Position numbers and translations under genes: made by a program | Assembly (NCBI GenBank): GCA_946811695.1 | Contig: OX328123.1 | Span: forward strand, 18,418,610-18,482,609 | DNA length: 64,000 nucleotides | Direction of reading: 5' to 3' | Source of the DNA: Gonocerus acuteangulatus | Taxonomy: Eukaryota > Arthropoda > Insecta > Hemiptera > Coreidae | Notes under the pieces: generated by a model | Databases searched by the model: none | Told to the model about the DNA's origin: nothing | Seen by the model: the letters and a program-made list of their open reading frames with translations, nothing else | Part shown: positions 56,401-64,000 of the stretch, piece after piece | How positions within the stretch are numbered: the stretch's first letter is position 1 | How the letters are laid out: each line of letters starts with the position of its first letter

Positions 56401-57288
56401 TCGCATCAAGGAGTTGAGGCCTGCTTAAGAAGGGCAAAGGATGGATTTTTTTGGCTAACTATGAAAGCTGATATCAAGGATCTAGTCATGAACTGTAGGG
56501 CATGCAAGAAATTTGCCACTGCTTTAAAGAAAGAACCCCTGATACTGCAGGAAACACCACAGCGACCATGGCAGAGGGTCGGCTTTGATTTCTTGCAGGA
56601 GGGGCCAAATCACTATATGATTTTGACCGACTATTACTCATCTTTTTTTGACGTGAAAAAGACTCGGTCATGCACGGCTGAAACCCTAACTGATTTTTGT
56701 AAAGAACAATTCGCACGACACGGCATTCCAGATGTCATTGTATCAGATCATGGAACACAGCTGTCTTCAAAGAAATTTCAAGACTTTGCAAAAGAATGGG
56801 AATTTCAGACTATCTTATCGTCGCCGTATAATCATCAATCCAATGGCAAAGCAGAGTCAGCGGTAAAAATTTTCAAAAATATGAGAAGGAAAGTAAGAGA
56901 AGATGGAGGTGACTTCTATGTAGCCTTGCTGGAGTGGAGAAATACTCCCCTTCAAGATATTGGTTACAGCCCCTCCCAGCTTCTCATGTCGAGGAGAACT
57001 AAGAGTGTTTTGCCTATCAAAGAAGACTTGTTGAAGCCGAAGGTTCCGCAGAATGTTACTGAGAAGTGGGACCGAAGAAAGAAGAATTACAAGACTACCT
57101 ACGATCATGGATCCCAAGTTCTACCAGAGCTAGTTGAAGGACAGAAGGTCTGGGTAAAGCTGCATCCGCAGAACCAAGGCGATCCTTGGATTGAAGGAAA
57201 GGTAGTGAAGAAGGAAGGAATAAGAAGGTATCAAGTAGAAGTGAATGGAAGGCTTTATCTAAGGAATAGAAGATTTATTAGGGCCTAA
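53488..57288 (+). CDS. Gag-Pol polyprotein of the Ty3/gypsy element
   Basis: 1266 codons in one frame. Gag occupies about 1-250, with two cysteine knuckles from C212 (CKFCGGQH...C, then CMKCKKKNHFSKVC). The protease motif is at 304-312, but the catalytic Asp of D-S/T-G is Gly307 (VGSGAS). Reverse transcriptase: first catalytic D526 (VLDLKDGFWH) and D588/D589 (IADDILLFG). RNase H: D741, E778, D804. Integrase: HHCC zinc site H970, H973, C1003, C1006, then D1034, D1087 and E1123 with 35 residues between the last two (D,D35E). Domain order PR-RT-RH-IN defines Ty3/gypsy; the sequence looks mag/K02A2.6-like, though the clade is a guess. The ATG lies only 20 nt after the 5' LTR. Start choice: first in-frame ATG, followed by plausible gag sequence. 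All other frames across this span are shadows. The protease change predicts loss of autonomous activity. Confidence 0.95.
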   Translation: MSSNIPQPEPLDFSSKEDAAENWEIFKAQWKNYITLSESFGTKSAKLSCEEVKLALFSSLIGKRGLQLIRKICNHEATLDDIIARLDRYFTDRKNVTYERFIFNSAVQMPDETCKDFINRLHEQASRCEFETLANLSKLEIEENLICDRLVAGLSDLRIRKGLLARKSLTLDQARELCIAEEQSACLASKMRDESSPSDSGFAVSNERWPKCKFCGGQHIRGAGNCPAFGKTCMKCKKKNHFSKVCMQKRASVKQSDLIGKDMATDSQSDEDDDVFKIENAAYKKRLYVNLKVPMQTGSKMLKCQVGSGASCNVIGINDLKHLLGTSNLRLEPSSTILTFYGGDSQISRGRISLHTTWKTKRFRLKFEVIDTRYNPLIGAADALRLGLITLDKDVFLVKNAQDPKSILSSFPEVGKGLGSLQRLYDFKLDQSISPTVVPPRRYPVALKEEICSEIHRLEKLGVIERMIEPSDWVSAMVVVKTPNKLRICIDPYHLNKAIQRPHYQAPTIEEIAPTLAKARIFSVLDLKDGFWHVQLTEESSKKTTFWTPLGRYRWKRLPFGIKSAPEEFQRRIHEALDGLGGICSIADDILLFGSGDTDEQALQDHNRNLVALLNRARDLNLKFNYQKCRIGLDQVKYMGHIISKDGFKPDPSKVAAVQEMKSPENKEELQRFLGFVTYLGKFVPRLSDEAAPLRTLLKEEASWIWEPVHERAFRRLVSLVTSAPVLKYFDPMKPAKLQCDASQYGLGATLMQDGAPVVYISRVLTPTESSYAQIEKECLAVVFAFERLEQYLFGKADVTIETDHKPLEAIFKKPLTKAPRRLQRMLLRLQKYSFQVHFKPGKSIVVADFLSRAPAPADMNRNKNDVLIFKTSGNNLFHGFETCKSFEYLDITDQRLHDLREATKNDEELKILAQTIQYGWPEKNTQLPGSVRPFWSFRDELTVEDGVILKGDRIVVPDSMKKDVLQKVHSSHQGVEACLRRAKDGFFWLTMKADIKDLVMNCRACKKFATALKKEPLILQETPQRPWQRVGFDFLQEGPNHYMILTDYYSSFFDVKKTRSCTAETLTDFCKEQFARHGIPDVIVSDHGTQLSSKKFQDFAKEWEFQTILSSPYNHQSNGKAESAVKIFKNMRRKVREDGGDFYVALLEWRNTPLQDIGYSPSQLLMSRRTKSVLPIKEDLLKPKVPQNVTEKWDRRKKNYKTTYDHGSQVLPELVEGQKVWVKLHPQNQGDPWIEGKVVKKEGIRRYQVEVNGRLYLRNRRFIRA

Positions 57289-57323
57289 ACTTTATCTTTG
57301 GACGTTATCAATGAAGAGGGAGA

Positions 57324-57512
57324 TGTTAGGAATATATTTAATTGTATTTAGATCATATGTTGTTAAATGTAATTAGATCATATGTTCGATCATATGTTTT
57401 GGAGCTTATATTGTTTTAATAGAAGAAAAATAAATGAATGCTAGCTTGCTTGTTGACTGAAAATGCTTATTTAACTTTAATTTAATTTAGCTCGAAAGTA
57501 TTTAACTTGACA
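57324..57512 (+). repeat. 3' LTR
   Basis: Begins 36 bp after the gag-pol stop, preceded by GAAGAGGGAGA. It ends AACTTGACA and is followed at once by TATGTGTGG of the right 209-bp repeat. Confidence 0.95.
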
Positions 57513-57514
57513 TA

Positions 57515-57723
57515 TGTGTGGATTCCATAAATTATTCAGAAAATTCAAAAATTTATAATTATGTGTCCTTTTGAGATATATTTTTCATTAAAAAGTAATA
57601 GTGGCCATCTTAACTTAAAAGTGATGCTTATATTACTGTATGCGGTTTTTAAAATAATAAAAAAGACAAGTGTGTTTTAAGTAAATTTTTAAATGTTTAT
57701 CATAAAGTTAACTTCCTAGTCAC
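57515..57723. repeat. 209-bp direct repeat, right copy
   Basis: Same sequence as 53070-53278, beginning two bases after the 3' LTR end (or immediately, if the TA shared with the neighbouring TA tract is counted). It continues into unique DNA ATAAAGATT. Confidence 0.93.
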
Positions 57724-59600
57724 ATAAAGATTATCCATTTTTTAAAGAAAGATGGTGATTGCCATACAATGAGTAGTCACAGCCTTGTTGTGCCAAGTAT
57801 GTAGTTAAAAATATTTTGGTGTTACATTGTTGTATTATTGGATCAAATTAACCCTAGTCAAATATAAAACTTTAAAATAATGTCCAATCAATAATTCAAT
57901 TTTACAAATCATAATTAACAATGTTTAAAAATTATTTGTTTAGTCAGTTGCCTGACTTTTAAGGTCTTAAGGTTATTTATTTATATGGTAATAAATGGAT
58001 CAATCGCCAGAGCATTACTTGTGTTTATTCTGTTATTCAATTTTTATTTTTATTTTTAAATAAAGTAGCTTGCTTTACTCTAATATACTTGTAAATTTTT
58101 GAATTATTAATTGTATTTCTGTTTAGAGTTAGCTTTTAAAAATACAATTTTCAGTATTTTTTTATTTTTATTTTTTTCATATTACTACTTTTATACTGTT
58201 TTCAATATGATACCGTTTCCATATTTTTTTTCTCTTTTTAGCTTCTGGATACTTTTGAATGCCCCATAAAATATTGAATACCCAATTTTATGCACAATAT
58301 TGTTCCTCTCAATCGAAATATTTTTGCACTAAACTGACATCTTCAAAATTTTGAGCAACTTTTTTGCCAGTGTGAGGGCCTTTTTGTATTATTCATACTA
58401 ATAATACTAAATATTTATTTTTATGCACCCTATGGAGTTCACTAATTTTGTATTAGTGTTGCTCCTTACTCTCCTCCACTCTTTTAACAATCTGAAACTG
58501 GCTTCGCAGTGTGTTTTAAAAATAATATTTTTTAAAAGGATTTTTTTTTATTCCTGGGATGAATCGGCCATGTCCATTAATACCAGGTTAACTAAAACTG
58601 TGTTACTTATAAAGCAATTTAGAAGGCGAGGCAATAGATAAAACCAAAATAAAAAACAAAAAAAAAAATGTTTGGTTCGTCTGTCACTAAAATTAAGCCT
58701 ACTTAAGTATATTTTTTAAACCCTTGTTTACTTTTTATTTTACTGTTTAAACTCTCTTATTGTTAAAAATAAATAATAATATGTTATTTACATTTTCTCA
58801 ACTTCGGTCACCATCAGCGGTGGCGTTGCTTAAATTTTTTCTGCAAATTCCTCAGGTTCTTCAACACTACTCTTTCACTTTCTCTAGAATATTGAAGTTT
58901 TGATGTTCCCAGTCATTTTGTATAGTCCTTATAGTTTGATAAGAGAATTTGTCCAAGAAGTTTGGTGGTTCTTGTGGTATTTTGAATATTTATGGTATAT
59001 AGAAATCTTTCCAATTTGTGTTATTTTTTTTTAATAAGGGAGTCAAGAGCCAAAGAAATAAACTTACAATTTTCTTTGTTTTTTATTCAGGCATCTTAAC
59101 TTGAGGGCTTGAGAAACTTTTAAGTCATAGTTTGCGCTTTCAAATGAATAGGATATTTATTATGGAAAAAGGCTTAATGGATAACATAAATGGGGCCTTG
59201 AAGAATCAAATAAATGAAGCTTAAGCACTTGACGACTGTTCCGAGATATCTCAAGAAAAAATGTTTTCTATTTTCCTTTGAAAGAGTCAACTCGAGCGCC
59301 GAAAATTTTACAGATATTTAATGCCATCATCCATAATATTGCTTGGCAACCGCCAACTTCTATTCAACTTATAGGTATTGATCAGGGATTTTTGGCATAC
59401 TTTTTAATATAGTTGATTCTAAGTACATGAAATTAAATGTATTGGGCCCAGAGAATTGTCAAACATCACAAATTGACTGAATATTTCATTATGAATAAGT
59501 ACCCCTGCATTCAAGAACATTTTATAAGATGTTCAATAGAAAGGATAAAGAATATAGAATAGTTTATAATTTACAATTTATGAGTTATGTCATGATTTGG
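57724..59600. other. Intergenic, no gene recognised
   Basis: AT-rich. The frame at 58423-58641 has no recognised domain. No tRNA, promoter or repeat family could be supported. Confidence 0.5.
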
Positions 59601-59612
59601 TTTAACAACACC

Positions 59613-59660
59613 TCAACGGCGCTAATGGCCAAGATGTAGATGCGCCGTAAAAAAAAAAAA
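59613..59660 (+). mobile_element. 5'-truncated SINE family 1 tail with target duplication
   Basis: Only the last 48 bp (GGCGCTAATGGCCAAGATG, GATGCGCCGT, poly A) are present, flanked by AACAACACC on both sides (59604-59612, 59660-59668). The duplication shows that this tail was inserted on its own. Confidence 0.88.
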
Positions 59661-59670
59661 ACAACACCAA

Positions 59671-59850
59671 GCCAACGGCCATAGTGAATGCACTGGTTCG
59701 CGTTGATCACTGAAGTTAAGCATCATCGGGTGTGGCCAGTACCTGAATGGGTGCCCGACCACGTTGGCATTATAAAAGGGTGGAAAACTATAGATAGCTC
59801 GGTGTTAATATCCAAACGGTTGATACGTAGTTAAACACACACACACAAAA
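59671..59850 (+). ncRNA. 5S rRNA-derived sequence (pseudogene or 5S-type SINE)
   Basis: 59671-59770 follows eukaryotic 5S rRNA: GCCAACGGCCATA start, GATCACTGAAGTTAAGCATC (A-box part of the internal promoter), then CCAGTACCTGAATGGGTG (C-box part) and a shortened 3' end CACGTTGGCA. Loop E and helix IV are shortened, so it is not a functional 5S gene. About 80 bp of tail with a terminal (AC)n run follows, the layout of 5S-derived SINEs (SINE3). With a single copy in view I cannot separate a SINE from a pseudogene. Confidence 0.75.
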
Positions 59851-59859
59851 AACACCTCA

Positions 59860-61540
59860 AGGCAAGTGTATTTATTAATTATTTCTTCTACACTGTTATA
59901 GTCTATCTAACTAGCAAATAATCTAAGTTTGAAATTAATTTTGATTACCTCAATCAGTGCTTTTCAATTATTGAGGATATTCTGTCCTGAGAGAATAAAA
60001 ATGTTCTTTCTTTATTATTCAATGAGTTTTCAATTGCAATGGGAATTTTTCCCAATTTATTATTCTATTTTTATCTAAAATAATAACTAGTCTTCGGAAA
60101 TTTATTACATTGATGATCCAACAGGGGTTCCTCTTACTAGCAAGGAAAAAAAAACCACTTTTTTTTCTGATCTATATCTGCAGATGGTGGTAAGCAAGGA
60201 CGACCTTGAAAATTGGAGGAGTTTTATTGTCTTTTTGGAATTCTAGTAGAAAAATATTATGATTATGACAATGCATTACTCTTGCTCTTTACTTAGGTAA
60301 TGTGAGCAGTTTACTTAAGAAGTATTCAATATTCTGGTTTATCTATATTTTTTTTATAACACAACAGGGAACTTCAACAGTTATGAGTTATTAGTGAGTC
60401 TTGTTGTGATAAGACAACTTTATATTCCTGAGATAAGGTCATTATTTGAAGTTATAGCCCTATGAACTTCTAGGTTTTATTTTATTGTACTAATTTGTCA
60501 GTGTACATTCACTGACAAATTTAGGGCAAATTGATCATATACAGTTTTTTCTGATATGATAATTAAACTGTGATTTAATTAAAAAAATCTCAAGTAGGAA
60601 AATGTAAAGATTTCATAAAAAAAATAAAATAATTTCAAGTATTAAGTCTGATTAGCTAATATCAGACTACAAAATAAAAATCTTAGAAATATGAAACTAT
60701 TCATCGTGCAGTACTATCACACAATTAATATAAAATTAAAGCGAGTGTTTAAATCATAAGCAGTGTTTCTCTAATCAGAGAACTATCATGCACTTTGCCA
60801 TGCTATTGAAGATGCTCTTTTGGACTTAGGTTCTATAGAATGGTGTACAGACAAGGCACAAGACAAATACAACTTAGATAAAATATTTTATTTAATGAAA
60901 AAGCATTCCTACATTTCTCTATTTTAATAATAGTTGAAGAATATCAGAATCTAATCATGAATTCCGCTATGTAAAATGTGTATATTTTGTAGCAATTCAA
61001 ACAAATTTCTAATCTAATTTTTAAGCAAAACAGCTTCACTAAATTATATAAAATTTAACTCACTTTATTAACTAACTAAATAAAATGTATTTTAAAACAT
61101 TTCGCGTTGGTTCCAAATTGGTATCTTATCCAAAGATATTCCTTAGGTATGAACTCTGATAGAGCAACGAGAGAGATATGAAAGTTCATTTCTTTGTGAC
61201 GTCACTACCTTGAAATGTATTTCGATTTTATTTTTATTAGAAAAAAATAAATAATAGCAAGATACTATTAGAACAATTCAAGGGCATTTTTAAAGGAAAT
61301 TGATTAAATTAAAGTTTTTACTGGGATTATTACACCGTCCGTGAATTTAATTTTAAATTATTAACTCTAGAAAGGAAAACTTGCTAGCCTGGGATTCATG
61401 TCCAGTTATTCTGAAAAGCATTCAGGCGCTTTAAACAAATAGGCTACGATGATAAGTGTCCATGAAGAGGTCAAAATTTGTGTTCGAATCTAAGTTTAAT
61501 CTAACTAAAGATTTTATCTTCTAGTGTCGTTGTTGGAGGG
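59860..61540. other. Intergenic, one exon-like open segment
   Basis: 60779-60929 reads 48 codons after a CAG acceptor-like site (YHALCHAIEDALLDLGSIEW...) to a TAA, with protein-like composition. No family was recognised and no partner exon found. A small hairpin (ATTTGTCAGTG/CACTGACAAAT) lies at about 60493-60521. Otherwise nothing seen. Confidence 0.3.
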
Positions 61541-61544
61541 CTCG

Positions 61545-61870
61545 ATTCGATGGGGTCACAGTCCGTCCCTAGGCCTACCCAGTCTCTAATTAACTTATTT
61601 ATGGTTACCTGCAAAGAGGAATGTCAGGCGGCCGGAGCATAGTACTGAATACACTATATCCTTGGTGTACAGTCTGGTTAAGAATCAGATACCTCTACAG
61701 TATCTGCCCTTCTGGAGCCATTGTGGCGTGTTACAATATTGATTTTTCATCTTTTTTAGCATAAATATTCTTTAGCGATGACACAACTGGGAAAAAACGT
61801 TACATATAAGTGTCCGCTTGGGTTCGCGCATGCGCGGTGGCCGTGCACGAAAAAGAAGACTGTATGTTAT
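61545..61870 (-). repeat. Dispersed repeat, family F, copy 2, plus CGCATGCGC module
   Basis: 61545-61735 is the reverse complement of the repeat at 22885-23105. 61750-61870 is the reverse complement of 13360-13490 (GGCCACCGCGCATGCGC, TCATCGCTAAAG, ATATTTATGCTAAAAAA). The two modules are adjacent here and separate elsewhere. Confidence 0.7.
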
Positions 61871-61984
61871 ACAGATTACATAGGTTTGTCGGGTGGACCG
61901 AAAGCACATTTATATTCCTGAATTTGAGCAAATAGCTCTAAATGAATTTTCTTTATGTGTTCTTTCAACTTTTCGAGCTATATT

Positions 61985-62055
61985 CTTTATTTAAAAGTAT
62001 GAGTGGCCATCTTAACTGAAAAGTGATGCTTATATTACTCTATGCAGTTTTTAAT
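61985..62055 (+). repeat. Diverged relative of the 209-bp repeat
   Basis: GAGTGGCCATCTTAACTGAA and AGTGATGCTTATATTACTCT match the middle of 53070-53278 with several changes. The 209-bp repeat is therefore part of an older dispersed family. Confidence 0.75.
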
Positions 62056-62059
62056 TTTT

Positions 62060-64000
62060 TTTTTTTCACCGAATAAGTATTCTATAGAGCTCTATTTGGA
62101 AATAATTCAAACTGAATATGAAGGAGTCAGCCCATTCGCTATGATACTGTTCAGAGTTGGTTTGAAAAATTAATCTTTGGGGATAGGTCCTTGGAATTAA
62201 CAAAGAGACCAGGGCGGCCGTCAGTGGATTCAGTTCAGAAAGATGAGGTTCTACAATGAATTCCTTAATCAAATATAGTTTTTTTTAAATACCTTTATTT
62301 TCCAATTATACAATACACTAAGTATTTTTTATAATTCTTATGTTCATGATTAGATGACAAGAAGGACCGATAGGGAAAAAGCCCATTGGCCAAAACCTAT
62401 TATCTTGGAATTTTATCTTAGGATACATTTAATTATAGCTAAAAGTAATCGCATACCTGCTACTAGGGAGTTATAAGAACAGAAAGCTGGTACCTCATGA
62501 ACTTACCCTACAGAAATCCGCTAAGAGGCTGGACATTTCTGTAATTTTCTTGAAACATCGCCGTGATTTCTAAACATTGTAAATTACGATGAAAATTGAT
62601 CGCAATTTTGTTTTTGCTACTGTCAGGTACAGTTTGAAAAAATAAAATCATTCTAAGCTTTGTTCGGAAATGCAGAGGAGTTATCATAAAAGAGTTGGAT
62701 ATTTTAATACTTAAAGAGTATTCTTTTAAAAAATTTGTTAATTTAATACTCATGAAATGCATTAATTAGGTTTTAGGAAAATTGAATAAGATGGGGAAGT
62801 TTGAAAACTAGAAATACTCAAGGATTTTTGTTCGAAAAAATAATTATGATGTTGTAAAACATTTTATACTAAACTCAAAAAATTCTAGGCATTGAAAAGA
62901 AACGGATTTTTTTTTTTCTGAAATATAGTAAATATGAAAATTATTATAAATTCCTATAAAACAAGTCTTCAGAATAATCAAAGTCACTGGAAATCCATTA
63001 TCAGGATAGGTTCACTGGATCATCTGGTCCCATTAACCTCTAAGTTAGAATATCTTGTGTTATGAAAAAAAGTAATTCTGTGTTCTGGTTATTATAATCA
63101 TAATTTTTAGTGCCTTCCTGTATTTGTGTTCCCAAATATTTAACAGGTAAATTAATGCCAATAATTCCTTAATTACAAAAAATATTTGGTTGGTGTGAAT
63201 GCAAATATTAAATTTCATTCGTATGAAGATGGATTCTGGATTTTATCTGGGTAAAAAAATCAGACTAGTAGGAACTGCTGTTTCCTAACGGGTTTCCATA
63301 ATAACACTTTCGAATGGATTCATGAAAAAGCGCAGAACAATTCATTAAAAAATGTATTGTTTAAAATCAAACCATGATCTCCGACAGTAAAAGCTCTGTT
63401 TCAAAGGTTGACCTGATTTTGCGGACGACGGCTCTTGACCAAAATTGACCACCGATATTCAATATTTCTTATTTGCAAGATTGAAATCCTCGCCATTCTT
63501 TATTTGCAATATAATGCCGCTATCCTTCAAGGCTATTGTGAATTTGATCTTCTATATTAATTTACATCTAATTACTATAATCAACCGGCTTTCTGGATAT
63601 GATGTTCTGATTAGTATTTTATATATTATTTTAATTTACTTGTAATGAATTTCAGACCCCCAACATGTGTCTTGTTAGCCATTCTTTCGAAAGATTTAGT
63701 GATTCGTCTTGTATAAATTAAGATTTTTTTGAAAGAAGTGTTGACTTATAGAATACTAGATGTCATGGCAATATGTCGCCGTTCCTCTTTTTGAAACTAT
63801 TTCTCTTTGTTCTGATATTGTTATGTAATGGCTATGTATAACCTCTATGGAGGTATTGATAGTTGCCTACAAAGTCTAGCTGTGTGAATTCTGTCTTGTC
63901 GAGTGTGTGAAGTCCTAATGTATAGTATGTTTTGTCTTACCCATAATGTGTTGGTTTACCCAAACGTAAGGAGGGAGGTACTCACAATACGCCAATAAAA
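62060..64000. other. Intergenic to window end
   Basis: Small frames (62066-62272, 62508-62762 minus; 63445-63645 plus) show no recognisable domain or splice pattern. No repeat family could be supported. Confidence 0.5.

Larger units (their letters stand above)
53279..57512 (+). mobile_element. Ty3/gypsy LTR retrotransposon, almost intact
   Basis: The 4234-bp element has 189-bp LTRs that differ at one position (CTTAACA versus CTTGACA at the end). A TGGTGTCAGG primer-binding site starts at 53468, and a polypurine tract AGAGGGAGA precedes the 3' LTR. A single gag-pol frame fills nearly all the interior. No 4-6 bp target duplication is present; a 209-bp direct repeat brackets the element instead. 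Confidence 0.96.

Noticed and set aside
53850..57117. Minus-strand frames inside the retrotransposon
   Set aside because: Antisense shadows of the gag-pol frame.
1..64000. CRISPR array, defence island or biosynthetic cluster
   Set aside because: The tandem arrays lack spacer diversity (units are contiguous), and no associated genes occur. The DNA is plainly eukaryotic with introns.

Overview
This is AT-rich eukaryotic DNA dense in transposons, with long introns, GT-AG splice sites and small exons. The two host genes, plus piggyBac, mariner, Ty3/gypsy and tRNA-derived SINE sequences, point to an arthropod, most likely an insect. I cannot name the species. There are no bacterial-style operons. 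Most open frames in the window are chance or transposon-derived.

Two host genes face each other tail to tail. On the plus strand, 9547-28908 holds the last 11 coding exons of a REPS1/REPS2-type gene (RalBP1-associated EH-domain protein). Its 5' exons are missing from the window. On the minus strand, 48762-36370 holds a complete seven-exon short-chain dehydrogenase/reductase of the SDR16C type (retinol or 17-beta-hydroxysteroid dehydrogenase-like, 316 aa). About 7.5 kb of intergenic DNA separates their 3' ends. It contains a large fold-back element, a 75-bp near-perfect palindrome, a LINE fragment, a TTAA-flanked MITE and a full-length SINE.

Layout. 1-9500 is a transposon graveyard: a piggyBac transposase relic, fold-back MITEs, a CATGGGCG-ended element with 8-bp target duplication, and a 4.8-kb CACAG...CTGTG element. 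That last element contains a Helentron-derived (HINE/DINE-1-like) element, a deleted gypsy LTR element and a deleted mariner. 9.5-29 kb is the REPS gene, with introns carrying fold-back elements, a SINE, a 15-copy 40-bp minisatellite and a TTAA-flanked element. 29-36 kb is intergenic. 36-49 kb is the SDR gene, whose introns hold SINEs, hairpins, a minisatellite, a second HINE-like element and a LINE insertion. 49-53 kb carries two TTAA-flanked non-autonomous elements. 53279-57512 is a nearly intact Ty3/gypsy retrotransposon with one 1266-codon gag-pol frame. It is flanked by a 209-bp direct duplication instead of a normal short target duplication. 57.7-64 kb has no recognisable gene, but holds a 5S rRNA-derived sequence next to a truncated SINE.

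The host genes show no functional link. The most informative content is the layering of mobile elements, where target duplications and empty sites allow the order of events to be read directly. I found no defence system, CRISPR array or biosynthetic cluster.
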